Positions 26,980-36,003 of a stretch of DNA of 64,000 bases are shown here, piece by piece; within the stretch, counting starts at the first letter, position 1, and each line of letters begins with the position of its first letter. The stretch is from Betaproteobacteria bacterium (GTDB lineage Bacteria > Pseudomonadota > Gammaproteobacteria > Burkholderiales > Methylophilaceae): assembly GCA_016868195.1 (NCBI GenBank), contig VGHQ01000002.1:62001-126000 (forward strand), in the 5' to 3' direction. Position numbers and translations under genes: made by a program. Under the pieces are notes generated by a model. That model was given only the letters and a program-made list of their open reading frames with translations, did not search any database and was not told the origin of the DNA.

Positions 26980-28185
26980 TTGTCAGACATCAAACTATCC
27001 GACTGTGTCGGCCGAATAAAAGAATCTCCTACCCTCGCTATTACTGCAAAAGCAGCTCGCTATAAATCAGAAGGTAAAGATATTATTGGTCTTGCTGCTG
27101 GTGAACCAGATTTTGATACGCCTCAACACATTAAAGATGCTGCAAAAAAAGCGATCGATAATGGATTTACTAAATATACGCCTGTGTCTGGTATTCCATC
27201 TTTAAAAAAAGCGATTATTGAAAAATTTAAACGTGATAATAATCTTGAATACAACGCTAATGAAATTATTGTTAGTGTTGGTGGTAAACAATGTATTTTT
27301 AATTTCTGTCTTGCTGTTTTAAACGCAGGAGATGAAGTTATTATTCCAGCACCTTATTGGGTATCTTATGCAGATATTGCCTTAGTCTCAAATGCTAAAC
27401 CAGTGATCGTTGAATGTGGAATTGAGCAAAAATTCAAAATGACAGCCAAACAACTTGAAAAGGCAATCACTCCAAAAACAAAACTACTCATGTTAAATTC
27501 GCCTTCAAATCCAACTGGCGCTGTATATTCAAAAGAAGAATTAGATTCTCTCGCAAAAATACTTACAAAACATCCTAATATTTTAATTGGGACAGATGAT
27601 ATGTATGAGCATGTCAAATTAATGGATATACCTTTTTATAATATTTTAAATGTTGAGCCCTCATTAAAAGATCGTTGTGTCGTTATGAACGGCGTTTCAA
27701 AGGCTTATTCCATGACAGGCTGGCGAATCGGTTTTGCAGCAGGCCCATGTGACATTATTAAAGCTATGGAAATACTCCAATCACAATCAACATCTAACCC
27801 AACATCAATATCACAAGTAGCTGCAGAAGCAGCACTTTCGGGAGAGCAAGCATGTATGCAACCTATGATTAAAGCCTTTAGAGAAAGACATGATTACGTT
27901 ATCAAGAGTTTTAATGAAATCCCAGGACTTTCGTGTATTGAAGCACAAGGAGCTTTCTACGCTTTTCCTGATGCAAGAAAGGCAATCGAACGTTTATATG
28001 ATCAAAAAATTCTAAAAGAAAAGACTGATCTTGCTTTGGCTGATTATCTCCTAGAAAAAGAAGGTGTGGCCATAGTGCCAGGCTCTGTATTTGGATCAGA
28101 TGGTTATTTCAGAATTTCATTTGCAACTTCTATGGACAATTTAGTAGAGGCAATGAAACGCATCAAACGCGCCCTCACTGTTTAA
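26980..28185 (+). CDS. aspC: Class I aspartate/prephenate aminotransferase
   Basis: PLP aminotransferase of fold type I, I-beta/gamma subgroup. It transfers amino groups between aspartate and 2-oxoglutarate, and some relatives use prephenate. The 401 residues show AGEPDFDTP, APYWVSYADI, LNSPSNPTGAVYS, the PLP-Lys motif NGVSKAYSMTGWRIGF and a C-terminal FRISFATS with substrate Arg. The best start is TTG at 26980. A tRNA gene follows. Confidence 0.92.
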   Translation: MSDIKLSDCVGRIKESPTLAITAKAARYKSEGKDIIGLAAGEPDFDTPQHIKDAAKKAIDNGFTKYTPVSGIPSLKKAIIEKFKRDNNLEYNANEIIVSVGGKQCIFNFCLAVLNAGDEVIIPAPYWVSYADIALVSNAKPVIVECGIEQKFKMTAKQLEKAITPKTKLLMLNSPSNPTGAVYSKEELDSLAKILTKHPNILIGTDDMYEHVKLMDIPFYNILNVEPSLKDRCVVMNGVSKAYSMTGWRIGFAAGPCDIIKAMEILQSQSTSNPTSISQVAAEAALSGEQACMQPMIKAFRERHDYVIKSFNEIPGLSCIEAQGAFYAFPDARKAIERLYDQKILKEKTDLALADYLLEKEGVAIVPGSVFGSDGYFRISFATSMDNLVEAMKRIKRALTV

Positions 28186-28224
28186 ATAAGGCTTCAATTC
28201 AAGTATAATTTAGTGTTTGATATG

Positions 28225-28254
28225 TTGACCTTGGAGTAATAACTGCTTTATGAT
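28225..28254 (+). promoter_or_regulatory. Promoter of tRNA-Asn
   Basis: TTGACC (28225-28230), 18-bp spacer, TATGAT (28249-28254). Start near 28261, six bases before the mature tRNA. Confidence 0.65.
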
Positions 28255-28266
28255 CTCGTTCTCAAT

Positions 28267-28342
28267 TCCTCGATAGCTCAGTCGGTAGAGCAACGGACTG
28301 TTAATCCGTGTGTCCCTGGTTCGAGCCCAGGTCGAGGAGCCA
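28267..28342 (+). tRNA. tRNA-Asn(GUU)
   Basis: 76 nt with encoded CCA. Acceptor TCCTCGA pairs with TCGAGGA, the D-loop is AGCTCAGTCGGTAGAGC, anticodon loop CTGTTAA gives anticodon GTT, and the T-arm is GGTTCGAGCCC. An intrinsic terminator follows. Confidence 0.97.
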
Positions 28343-28346
28343 AATT

Positions 28347-28380
28347 AAAAAAAAGCCCATTATTATGGGCTTTTTTATTT
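28347..28380. terminator. Bidirectional terminator between tRNA-Asn and the GT2 gene
   Basis: GCCCAT-TATT-ATGGGC stem (28355-28370) flanked by an A run on the left and a T run on the right, so it can stop transcription from both sides. The right T run contains the stop codon of the convergent glycosyltransferase. Confidence 0.88.
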
Positions 28381-29112
28381 AAGGTAGATAAGCTTGATAT
28401 AACGATAGTAAGTGCCCTCTGCCATAGAAATAGCAAGCATCAAGCCTTCACGACCATCCAGGAAACCCAGCCTTAAAAAATAAGTTCTAATAAAAGCCCA
28501 AATTGCATGAAAAATTGCTTTTTTAAGACTCCCCCTCTTGCCTCTATTTTTAAAATCCTTAGCACCCAAACTTGAATAGATATTAATCTTTTTTAAAACC
28601 GTTTCAAAATCTCTATATGAATAATGAATAAGAGATTCGGTTAAATGTCCGATCTCGCATTTTGTTATAAGATGTTCATGAACGTGATGTTCTGAAAATC
28701 TAGCGCTACCTTTTTTAAAAAGTCTTTTTGTTCTATCAGGGTGCCAGCCAGAATGCTTTATAAACCTAGAAACAAACAGAGAACGACGAGGAACGTCATA
28801 AACATTTAAATTGGAATGATTTATTGTTTTTAAAATTTCTCGCTTAAGATTTGGTGTAATTCGCTCATCTGCATCTAAAGAAAATATCCATTCGTACTTA
28901 GCTAATTGAATAGCTAAATTTTTGTGTTGGCCATAACCCTTCCAGGGCTTATTGAAAACTTTAGCGCCTAATTTCTTTGCTATAGAATTGGTATTGTCAG
29001 AACTCCCTGAATCCAAAACAACAACCTCGTCAGCAAAATTAGCGCTCTTAATACAATCCGCTATATTTTCAGATTCATTCTTTGCAATGATAATGACAGA
29101 GAGTCTAGACAT
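28375..29112 (-). CDS. Family 2 glycosyltransferase, WaaE/KdtX-like
   Basis: 245 residues, GT-A fold. The N-terminal SVIIIAKNESENIADCI and DEVVVLDSGSSDNT nucleotide-sugar motifs, KPWKGYGQHKN, and the metal-binding DXD-type LDADERI are those of the LPS core glucosyltransferase WaaE group. The C-terminal region has amphipathic helices and no clear membrane segment. Donor and acceptor are inferred only from family. It is transcribed alone, ending in the shared terminator. Confidence 0.85.
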   Translation of the reverse strand: MSRLSVIIIAKNESENIADCIKSANFADEVVVLDSGSSDNTNSIAKKLGAKVFNKPWKGYGQHKNLAIQLAKYEWIFSLDADERITPNLKREILKTINHSNLNVYDVPRRSLFVSRFIKHSGWHPDRTKRLFKKGSARFSEHHVHEHLITKCEIGHLTESLIHYSYRDFETVLKKINIYSSLGAKDFKNRGKRGSLKKAIFHAIWAFIRTYFLRLGFLDGREGLMLAISMAEGTYYRYIKLIYLK

Positions 29113-29212
29113 TAATTTAGTGACTAATAGTTAATTTAAAGGTAGATTACTTCTGTCGATTATAACAAGTAATAAAATCAAAAAAATAAATTTAAAGGAT
29201 TGTGATCAATAG

Positions 29213-30691
29213 ATGGTGACTATAAAAAAAGATGTTGTTTGCATAGGTGGCGGTATTATGAGTGTCACATTAGCAAAATTAATTCATGAGCTAGATCCCA
29301 ACATAAACATTACGATTTATGAAAAACTTTCTTCTTGTGCGTTAGAGAGCACTCAATCCATAAATAATGCTGGGACAGGCCATGCTGGCTTCTGTGAGCT
29401 TAACTACACTCCTTTAAATAAGCATAATGAAATCAATATCGATAGAGCATTAAAAATCAATAGAGAATTTGAGATATCTCTTCAATTTTGGAGCTTTTTA
29501 ACAAGAAAATATAAAGCTTTTAAACCAAAATCATTTATTACCCAAGTTCCTCACATTAGTTTTGTTAAAGGCGAAAAAAATATCTCTTTTTTAAAGAAAA
29601 GATACGAGGCACTAAGCAAAACACTATCATTTAAAGGAATGGAATTTTCTCGCGATAAAGAAACTATTAAAAAATGGGCACCTCTTATTGGCGTGGAAAC
29701 AAAAGATGGAGTTGCCATGACGAAATATGGATATGGTAGCGACGTAAACTTTGAATCATTAAGTCATGAAATGTTAAAAGTTTTATCTAAGAGTAAAAAA
29801 TTTTCTGTCCATACTCATCATGAGATTAAATCTATATCTCAAAAAAAAGATCAAACTTGGGATATAAAAATATATAATATAAAAAAAGATGAAATATTTT
29901 TAGTGAATGCGAAATTTATTTTTATTGGTACTGGCGGCTCGACAATTCATCTTCTTCAAAAAAGTAATATTAAAAATCAAATAGGTTATGCAGGATTTCC
30001 TGTGAATGGCGAATGGTTAATATGCAAAAATCTATCCCTTACAAAAAAGCACTTTTCTAAAATATATGGCTTGGCCGGTCCAAAAGCACCGCCTATGTCA
30101 GCACCACATCTAGACTTAAGAATTATCAATGGTAGAAAACAGCTTATGTTTGGTCCATTCGCAAGCTTTACATTTAAATTTTTAAAAACGGGTTCTTATT
30201 TAGATTTAATTAAATCTATCAAAGTGCGGAATATTATTCCCATGCTTCATGTATTTGTATCTAACTTAAATCTACTTAGCTATTTAATAAAACAATCAAG
30301 TAATTCTTATAAAAACAAAATGAATACGCTCAGAGAATTCTATCCATTAGCAAATGAAAAAGATTGGAAATTAGAAACTGCAGGCAAGAGAGTTCAGATT
30401 ATCAAGCCCAATAAGAAAATAGGCGGGAAACTAGAATTTGGTACAGAAATTGTTTGGTCAGATGATCACTCTCTCGCTGCTTTATTAGGAGCATCTCCTG
30501 GAGCTTCAACCTCAGTTTATTCAATGCTAAATGTAATTGAAAGAAGTTTAAAGGGAAGAATCGGATCTAAAGTTTGGAAGAATAAAATTGAAAAAATGGC
30601 GCCATCTTACAATCAAGATTTAAGTAAAAAGCCGTCTTTATTTACAAAAACTCGACTATCCACTTATAAAACACTTGGCTTTAAGATTTAG
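29213..30691 (+). CDS. mqo: Malate:quinone oxidoreductase
   Basis: FAD-dependent peripheral membrane enzyme that oxidises malate to oxaloacetate and passes electrons to quinone, in place of or beside NAD malate dehydrogenase. The 492 residues start with the FAD Rossmann motif CIGGGIMSVTLAKLI. STQSINNAGTGHAGFCELNYTP and LLGASPGASTSVYSML are MQO-specific blocks. The sequence is Lys-rich, like other genes of this window. Its 3' end overlaps convergent rlmB by 11 bp. Confidence 0.93.
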   Translation: MVTIKKDVVCIGGGIMSVTLAKLIHELDPNINITIYEKLSSCALESTQSINNAGTGHAGFCELNYTPLNKHNEINIDRALKINREFEISLQFWSFLTRKYKAFKPKSFITQVPHISFVKGEKNISFLKKRYEALSKTLSFKGMEFSRDKETIKKWAPLIGVETKDGVAMTKYGYGSDVNFESLSHEMLKVLSKSKKFSVHTHHEIKSISQKKDQTWDIKIYNIKKDEIFLVNAKFIFIGTGGSTIHLLQKSNIKNQIGYAGFPVNGEWLICKNLSLTKKHFSKIYGLAGPKAPPMSAPHLDLRIINGRKQLMFGPFASFTFKFLKTGSYLDLIKSIKVRNIIPMLHVFVSNLNLLSYLIKQSSNSYKNKMNTLREFYPLANEKDWKLETAGKRVQIIKPNKKIGGKLEFGTEIVWSDDHSLAALLGASPGASTSVYSMLNVIERSLKGRIGSKVWKNKIEKMAPSYNQDLSKKPSLFTKTRLSTYKTLGFKI

Positions 30692-31427
30692 AGCGCTGGC
30701 GTCTAATTTCTGACAGCACAATACCACTAGCAACGCTCACATTTAAACTTTCAACAGCACCTAACATTGGTATTTTTATTAAGAAATCACATACTTCTCG
30801 GGTCAACCTTCTAAGACCACTTCCCTCAGAACCTAATACCACGGCAACGGGCCCTTTAAAACTTACTTCGTAAAGAGACTCTTCAACGTCTTCCGCTGTA
30901 CCAACAACAATAACACCCGCTTCTTTGAGCTGACGAATCGTTCTTGCTAAATTCGTAACAACAATAAAAGGGATCGATTCCGCAGCGCCTGAAGCAACTT
31001 TACGCACGGTAGCATTTAATCCTACTGCTCTATCTTTAGGTGCAATCACGGCATGAACTCCCATGCCATCTGCAACACGTAAACAGGCGCCCAAATTATG
31101 CGGATCTTCTACGCCATCTAATATAAGAAAAAATGCTGGTTCTTTTAAGTCACTTTCTAAAATATCTTCTACTGTTTTATAGGGAATCACTAAAGGAATA
31201 ATTTTTGCAATTACACCCTGATGTTTAGATTGCGATGCAATACCATCTAATCTTGCGCGATCTACCATCAAGATCCGAATTTTATTCTCTTTTGCTAACT
31301 CGACAATTTCTTTAGCTCTGGGGTCATTTCGATCACTATCCAAATAAATTTCTTGAATGCTTCTTGAAGATTGTCTTAATTGACTAATGATTGGATGAAA
31401 TCCAAAAATGATTAGACTTTGTGACAT
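30681..31427 (-). CDS. rlmB: 23S rRNA (guanosine-2251-2'-O)-methyltransferase
   Basis: SpoU/TrmH-family knotted methyltransferase modifying Gm2251 in the P-loop of 23S rRNA. The 248 residues have the N-terminal substrate-binding domain, then the SPOUT motifs DGVEDPHNLGACLR, VLGSEGSGL and IPMLGAVESLNVSVA. It is immediately downstream of rnr (1 bp gap), the standard pair. Confidence 0.95.
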   Translation of the reverse strand: MSQSLIIFGFHPIISQLRQSSRSIQEIYLDSDRNDPRAKEIVELAKENKIRILMVDRARLDGIASQSKHQGVIAKIIPLVIPYKTVEDILESDLKEPAFFLILDGVEDPHNLGACLRVADGMGVHAVIAPKDRAVGLNATVRKVASGAAESIPFIVVTNLARTIRQLKEAGVIVVGTAEDVEESLYEVSFKGPVAVVLGSEGSGLRRLTREVCDFLIKIPMLGAVESLNVSVASGIVLSEIRRQRSKS

Positions 31428-31428
31428 A

Positions 31429-33747
31429 TTATTTAGCTCTTATTTTCTTTTTACTTTTAGATGGTCGACTTGGCTTCGAAGCACCTCTATGTTTTGTGGT
31501 GTTAGATTTCTTCTTATGCGTCACTTTTTCTTTAAAGAAGTTTTTTGGTTTTCTATCTTTTAATGGTGTCTTTTGAACTTCTTGGTGGCTCTCGAGACTA
31601 AAATCAATTTTACTAAGCTCTAAATCCACACGAACTAATTTTACTTTTAGCCGATCGCCAAGACGATAGATCACGTGAGATCTCTCTCCGACCATGGCAT
31701 GTTTTGCTTTGTCATAAGTAAAGTAATCATTCCCTAATTCAGTCACATGCAATAAACCTTCAATATAAATGTCATCAATTGCTACAAATAAACCAAAATT
31801 TGTTACGCCTGCAACAGTGCCTTCGTATATTTCACCAATTTTATCTTGCATGTAATAACATTTAAGCCATGAAGATACATCGCGTGTTGCATCATCAGCT
31901 CTTCTTTCTGTCATAGAGCAATGTTGGCCAAGAAGATGCCAGTTTGATGAAGGCATTTTCTTTTTTTCTAATGTGGCTTTAATAGCACGATGAATTAAAA
32001 GATCAGGATATCGACGTATTGGGGAAGTGAAATGTGCATAAGCTTTATAAGCTAATCCAAAATGGCCAATATTGTCAGGACTATAAACAGCTTGCTGCAT
32101 GGACCTTAGGAGAACTGTTTGTAATAAATGCCCATCCGGGCGCCCTTTAATTTTTTCAATTAAATTTGCGTAATCTTTAATGCTTGGTTTATCACCCCCA
32201 CCTAACATAAAGCCAAATTCTGCTAAAAATATCTGTAAGTTTTCTAAACGCTCTTCAGTAGGTCCTTCATGGATTCTATAAAGCGCTGGATGCTCATGTT
32301 CAATTAAATAATTAGCTGCGCATACATTGGCTGCCAACATACATTCTTCAATAAGTCGATGCGCTTCATTTCGAATCATAGGCTCAATACGATCGATTTT
32401 TCCTTGGTCATTAAAAATCATAATGGTTTCAGATGAGTCAAATTCAATTGCACCACGCGCATGCCTTTGTTTGGTGAGTATTTTATATACCGATTCAAGG
32501 TTTTTAATATGTGGAATAATAGCTTTATACTTTTCTATTAATTCTGGTGATGTCTCTTTTAATAAAGCACTCACGTCTGTATAAGTCATTCGTGCTTTTG
32601 ATTCCATCACAGATGGATAAAATTTATAAGATGTTACTTTTCCATGCTGATCAATCAACATGTCACAAATCATACATAATCGATCTACATGAGGATTTAG
32701 AGAACAAAGGCCGTTTGAAAGAGCCTCTGGCAACATCGGAATAACTCTTCTAGGAAAATAGACTGAATTGCCTCTTTCAAAAGCTTCTTTATCTAGAACG
32801 TTATTGGGTTGAACGTAATAACTCACATCAGCAATAGCAACTACTAGACGCCAATTTTTACCTACACTTTCGGCATAAACTGCATCATCAAAATCTCTTG
32901 CTGTTTCGCCGTCTATAGTGATGAGTGGTAAATCGCGCAAATCAATTCTTCCTTTAAAGTCTTTCTCAGAAACTTTTTTGGAGAAAGATTCGGCAATACG
33001 AATTGTTTCTTCTGAGAAATTGTAAGGAAGTTGGTGTTTTCGTAAAGCAATCTCGATTTCCATGCCGCTATCTGCATAATTACCAAGAATTTGAATGACT
33101 TTTCCCATTGGTCGTGACTTAAAGGTGGGTTGAGCGGTAATTTCAATGACGACGATTTGACCAGGTTTTGCCCCCATATCAAGGTGATATGGAATCAGAA
33201 AGTCTTGATTAATTCTTTTATCTTCTGCAGCTACAATAGTAACGCCTTGACCTTGAACCACTCTTCCCACCAAAGTCTCATTTTTTCTCTCTAAAATCTC
33301 AATCACTTTACCTTCGGGTCGGCCCTTTCTATCTTGGCCGATGGTCTGCACCATGACGCGATCATTATGAAGCACTTGCATCATTTCTCTTGAAGACAAG
33401 AAAATATCATCGCCTCCTTGATCTGGGATAAGAAATCCAAATCCATCTGGATGCCCGTGAATTCGACCTGGGATAAGGTTTAATTTTTCAGAAATACAAA
33501 AATCATCCTTACGATTTCGCAAAATCTGACCTTGCCTTTCCATGGCTCGAATACGTTTACTAAACGCTTCGGATTCATCATCAGCAATTTCAAGCAATTC
33601 ATTAAGTTTTGAAATAGAAAGAGGCACCCCTTGATCAGCCATCACCTTTAAAATGAGCTCGCGACTTGGCAATGGTTTTTCATAAAACATGACCTCACGT
33701 TCTTTTTGAGGGTCTTGTTGTCGAATGGATTTATTTTTTTTGCTCAT
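31429..33747 (-). CDS. rnr: Ribonuclease R
   Basis: Processive 3'-5' exoribonuclease of the RNB family. The 772 residues contain an N-terminal helix-turn-helix, two cold-shock domains (RIHGHPDGFGFLIPD), the RNB catalytic centre (TIDGETARDFDDAVYAE with the metal Asp residues), HFTSPIRRYPDLLIHR, an S1 domain (GEIYEGTVAGVTNFGLFV) and a basic Lys/Arg/Ser tail. It is the head gene of rnr-rlmB. Confidence 0.96.
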   Translation of the reverse strand: MSKKNKSIRQQDPQKEREVMFYEKPLPSRELILKVMADQGVPLSISKLNELLEIADDESEAFSKRIRAMERQGQILRNRKDDFCISEKLNLIPGRIHGHPDGFGFLIPDQGGDDIFLSSREMMQVLHNDRVMVQTIGQDRKGRPEGKVIEILERKNETLVGRVVQGQGVTIVAAEDKRINQDFLIPYHLDMGAKPGQIVVIEITAQPTFKSRPMGKVIQILGNYADSGMEIEIALRKHQLPYNFSEETIRIAESFSKKVSEKDFKGRIDLRDLPLITIDGETARDFDDAVYAESVGKNWRLVVAIADVSYYVQPNNVLDKEAFERGNSVYFPRRVIPMLPEALSNGLCSLNPHVDRLCMICDMLIDQHGKVTSYKFYPSVMESKARMTYTDVSALLKETSPELIEKYKAIIPHIKNLESVYKILTKQRHARGAIEFDSSETIMIFNDQGKIDRIEPMIRNEAHRLIEECMLAANVCAANYLIEHEHPALYRIHEGPTEERLENLQIFLAEFGFMLGGGDKPSIKDYANLIEKIKGRPDGHLLQTVLLRSMQQAVYSPDNIGHFGLAYKAYAHFTSPIRRYPDLLIHRAIKATLEKKKMPSSNWHLLGQHCSMTERRADDATRDVSSWLKCYYMQDKIGEIYEGTVAGVTNFGLFVAIDDIYIEGLLHVTELGNDYFTYDKAKHAMVGERSHVIYRLGDRLKVKLVRVDLELSKIDFSLESHQEVQKTPLKDRKPKNFFKEKVTHKKKSNTTKHRGASKPSRPSKSKKKIRAK

Positions 33748-33791
33748 ATGTGTGTCATTGTGACATTAAATTAAGGAAACCTAAGAGGCTT

Positions 33792-34325
33792 TTACTTTAA
33801 AGCATATAAATGCGGAAGATTTCGACCTAGGCCCTTACAATCCAATCCGTATCCAAAGACAAATTGATCTGGTACTCTAAGACCAATAAAATTAGGTGAA
33901 TAAGATTTTTCTTTCGTGATCTCTTTATCAAAAAGAACTGCAGTATAAATTTCTTTTGGATTCATTATGCGACAAGTCGATACAATTTCATTGAGTGTAA
34001 TTCCCTCATCTAAAATGTCATCAAGGATCAAAACAGTTTTTCCCTCAATGTCTTTTGAGGGCTTAACAAGCCAATGAATCGAACCGCCTGTGATCGAATT
34101 ATTGTATCGTGTAGCATGAATGTAACTGTATTGAATATTTTTTTCTAACTGAGGCAAAAGCTGTCCTGCAAAAATTAGTGCGCCATTCATGACACATAAT
34201 ACGTAAATCTCACTTGCATCAATAGTTTGATTAACTTGACTTGCAATATCTTGAATTGCATTTTTGATTTCAATTTCTGAATACAGCACAGAAGATTTAC
34301 TAATCAATGTTTGAATAGTATCCAT
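33792..34325 (-). CDS. hpt: Hypoxanthine-guanine phosphoribosyltransferase
   Basis: Purine salvage enzyme making IMP or GMP from the free base and PRPP. The 177 residues show VLCVMNGALIFAG, the PRPP-binding VLILDDILDEGITL and a C-terminal LRVPDQFVFGYGLDCKG region. The weak conservation of the N-terminus is normal for this family. It is 16 bp downstream of galU. Confidence 0.9.
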   Translation of the reverse strand: MDTIQTLISKSSVLYSEIEIKNAIQDIASQVNQTIDASEIYVLCVMNGALIFAGQLLPQLEKNIQYSYIHATRYNNSITGGSIHWLVKPSKDIEGKTVLILDDILDEGITLNEIVSTCRIMNPKEIYTAVLFDKEITKEKSYSPNFIGLRVPDQFVFGYGLDCKGLGRNLPHLYALK

Positions 34326-34341
34326 TAATTAATAAAGAGAA

Positions 34342-35214
34342 TCATGATATTGATTTTAGAAATTCAATAAATTCTTTTCCGATTTCTGGATGTTTTTTTG
34401 AAAATTCAATACTGGCTTTCATAAAGCCTAATTTATCGCCACAATCATATCGCTTACCTTCAAATTGATATGCGAAAATTGATTGGTGACCAAGCAACAT
34501 TTGAATAGCGTCAGTGAGCTGAATCTCACCGCCCTTACCTGGTTTAATTTTTTCTAAACAATCAAAAATTTCTGGATTAAATACATAGCGTCCGATTACA
34601 CCCAATGTTGATGGCGCATCTTTTGGTTGAGGCTTTTCCACAATAGAATTAATTTTATGAAGATTGTCTTTGGAATCACTCACATCAACAATACCGTATT
34701 GCAAGGTTTTCTCTTTTGGAATGTCTTCAATGGCTATCACGGAAGCTTGTTCTTTTTCATGTTGAATGATTAATTGTTTTAAGACTGGCGTATTGGCATC
34801 CGTTAAATCATCAGCCAATAAAACTGCAAATGGCTCATCATTGATAATTGTTTTTGCTTGAAGAACCGCATGACCCAGCCCTAAAGGTTCAGATTGTCTT
34901 ATATAAATACACTTTACATAGGACGGAATAATAGAACGAATAGACTCGAGTAGAAGACTTTTATTGGAAGCCATAAGGCTAGCTTCAAGCTCTACATTTT
35001 TATCAAAATGATCCTCAATCGATCTTTTATTGCGGCCTGTCACAAAAATTAGTTCAGTAATACCGGACTGCATAGCCTCTTCTACCGCATACTGAATTAA
35101 AGGCTTGTCTACAATCGGAAGCATCTCTTTTGGATTCGCTTTAGTGGCTGGCAAAAAACGTGTACCGAGCCCAGCTACTGGGAATACTGCTTTTTTTATT
35201 ACTTTCATATACAT
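34342..35214 (-). CDS. galU: UTP-glucose-1-phosphate uridylyltransferase
   Basis: Makes UDP-glucose for LPS and glycan synthesis. From the ATG at 35214 the product is 290 residues with PVAGLGTRFLPATKANPKE near the N-terminus, MLPIVDKPLIQYAVEEA, and VEKPQPKDAPS. Three nearby starts are possible (TTG 35217, ATG 35214, ATG 35208). I prefer 35214 because a purine-rich GAAAGTG lies about 5 nt upstream. UDP-glucose would feed the two glycosyltransferases in this window (inference). Confidence 0.93.
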   Translation of the reverse strand: MYMKVIKKAVFPVAGLGTRFLPATKANPKEMLPIVDKPLIQYAVEEAMQSGITELIFVTGRNKRSIEDHFDKNVELEASLMASNKSLLLESIRSIIPSYVKCIYIRQSEPLGLGHAVLQAKTIINDEPFAVLLADDLTDANTPVLKQLIIQHEKEQASVIAIEDIPKEKTLQYGIVDVSDSKDNLHKINSIVEKPQPKDAPSTLGVIGRYVFNPEIFDCLEKIKPGKGGEIQLTDAIQMLLGHQSIFAYQFEGKRYDCGDKLGFMKASIEFSKKHPEIGKEFIEFLKSIS

Positions 35215-35293
35215 CAAGTCACTTTCATAGGCTTTTATTTTTTAACATTTAACTTTAATTTATATATTTAACTATATGTATTGATTATATAAT

Positions 35294-35749
35294 TTAATTC
35301 CATTTATTTTTCTCTTCATCATCTATTTTTTTAGCATCAACCCAATAAGATTGATGGTTGGTAATCTCTTTCTTCCAAAATGGTGCGTCAGTTTTGAGAA
35401 AATCGATAATAAAATGACAAGCGTCGAAAGCTTCTTTGCGATGCTTTGCAAATACTACAATACCTACAATAGGTTCACCGACTTTTAATTTGCCATATCG
35501 ATGCACAATATAAACATCATCCAAATGCCATCGATTCATTGCTAAAGACTGAATATTTAATAACGCCTTTTCAGTCATGCCAGGATAATGTTCTAATTCA
35601 AGCATCTCTAGCTTATCATTTCCAAGATCAAAATCTCTAACATATCCCTCAAAGCTTACCGATGCACCGCTATTATGAAGTTTTTTTAGTTGTTGAGTGA
35701 TGCTTTGTAAGTCAAATAAGTCTTGCTGAACATGAACAGACATAATCAT
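35294..35749 (-). CDS. moaE: Molybdopterin synthase large subunit MoaE
   Basis: Catalytic subunit that inserts sulfur into precursor Z using thiocarboxylated MoaD. The 151 residues contain VSFEGYVRDFD, LELEHYPGMTEKAL, VIVFAKHRKEAF-like VVFAKHRKEAFDAC and the active-site lysine region FWKKE. The ATG overlaps the moaD stop by 4 bp, which settles the start. Confidence 0.95.
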   Translation of the reverse strand: MIMSVHVQQDLFDLQSITQQLKKLHNSGASVSFEGYVRDFDLGNDKLEMLELEHYPGMTEKALLNIQSLAMNRWHLDDVYIVHRYGKLKVGEPIVGIVVFAKHRKEAFDACHFIIDFLKTDAPFWKKEITNHQSYWVDAKKIDDEEKNKWN

Positions 35750-36003
35750 CCACCCGTGATTGGAGGAAAAAAGGCTACCTCATCATTCGCATTTATTTTA
35801 TTGCTTGCTTCTGCTAGCTCTTGATTGATTGCCATTCTATATGATGAAGACATATCGAAAATAGCTTGCCACTGACTACCTCTTAGCTTTAGAAAAGCTA
35901 TCAATTCAGCCAATGTCTTGATATCACTTTCAACATCAATTTCTTCCTGGTCAATGCCCACTATTTCTCTCACTTGAGCAAAATAAAATAATTTAATTTT
36001 CAT
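35746..36003 (-). CDS. moaD: Molybdopterin synthase sulfur carrier MoaD
   Basis: Ubiquitin-fold sulfur carrier of 85 residues. It ends in the required Gly-Gly (AFFPPITGG) that becomes a thiocarboxylate. LFYFAQVREIVG is the usual N-terminal strand. It overlaps rmuC by 11 bp and moaE by 4 bp. Confidence 0.95.
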   Translation of the reverse strand: MKIKLFYFAQVREIVGIDQEEIDVESDIKTLAELIAFLKLRGSQWQAIFDMSSSYRMAINQELAEASNKINANDEVAFFPPITGG

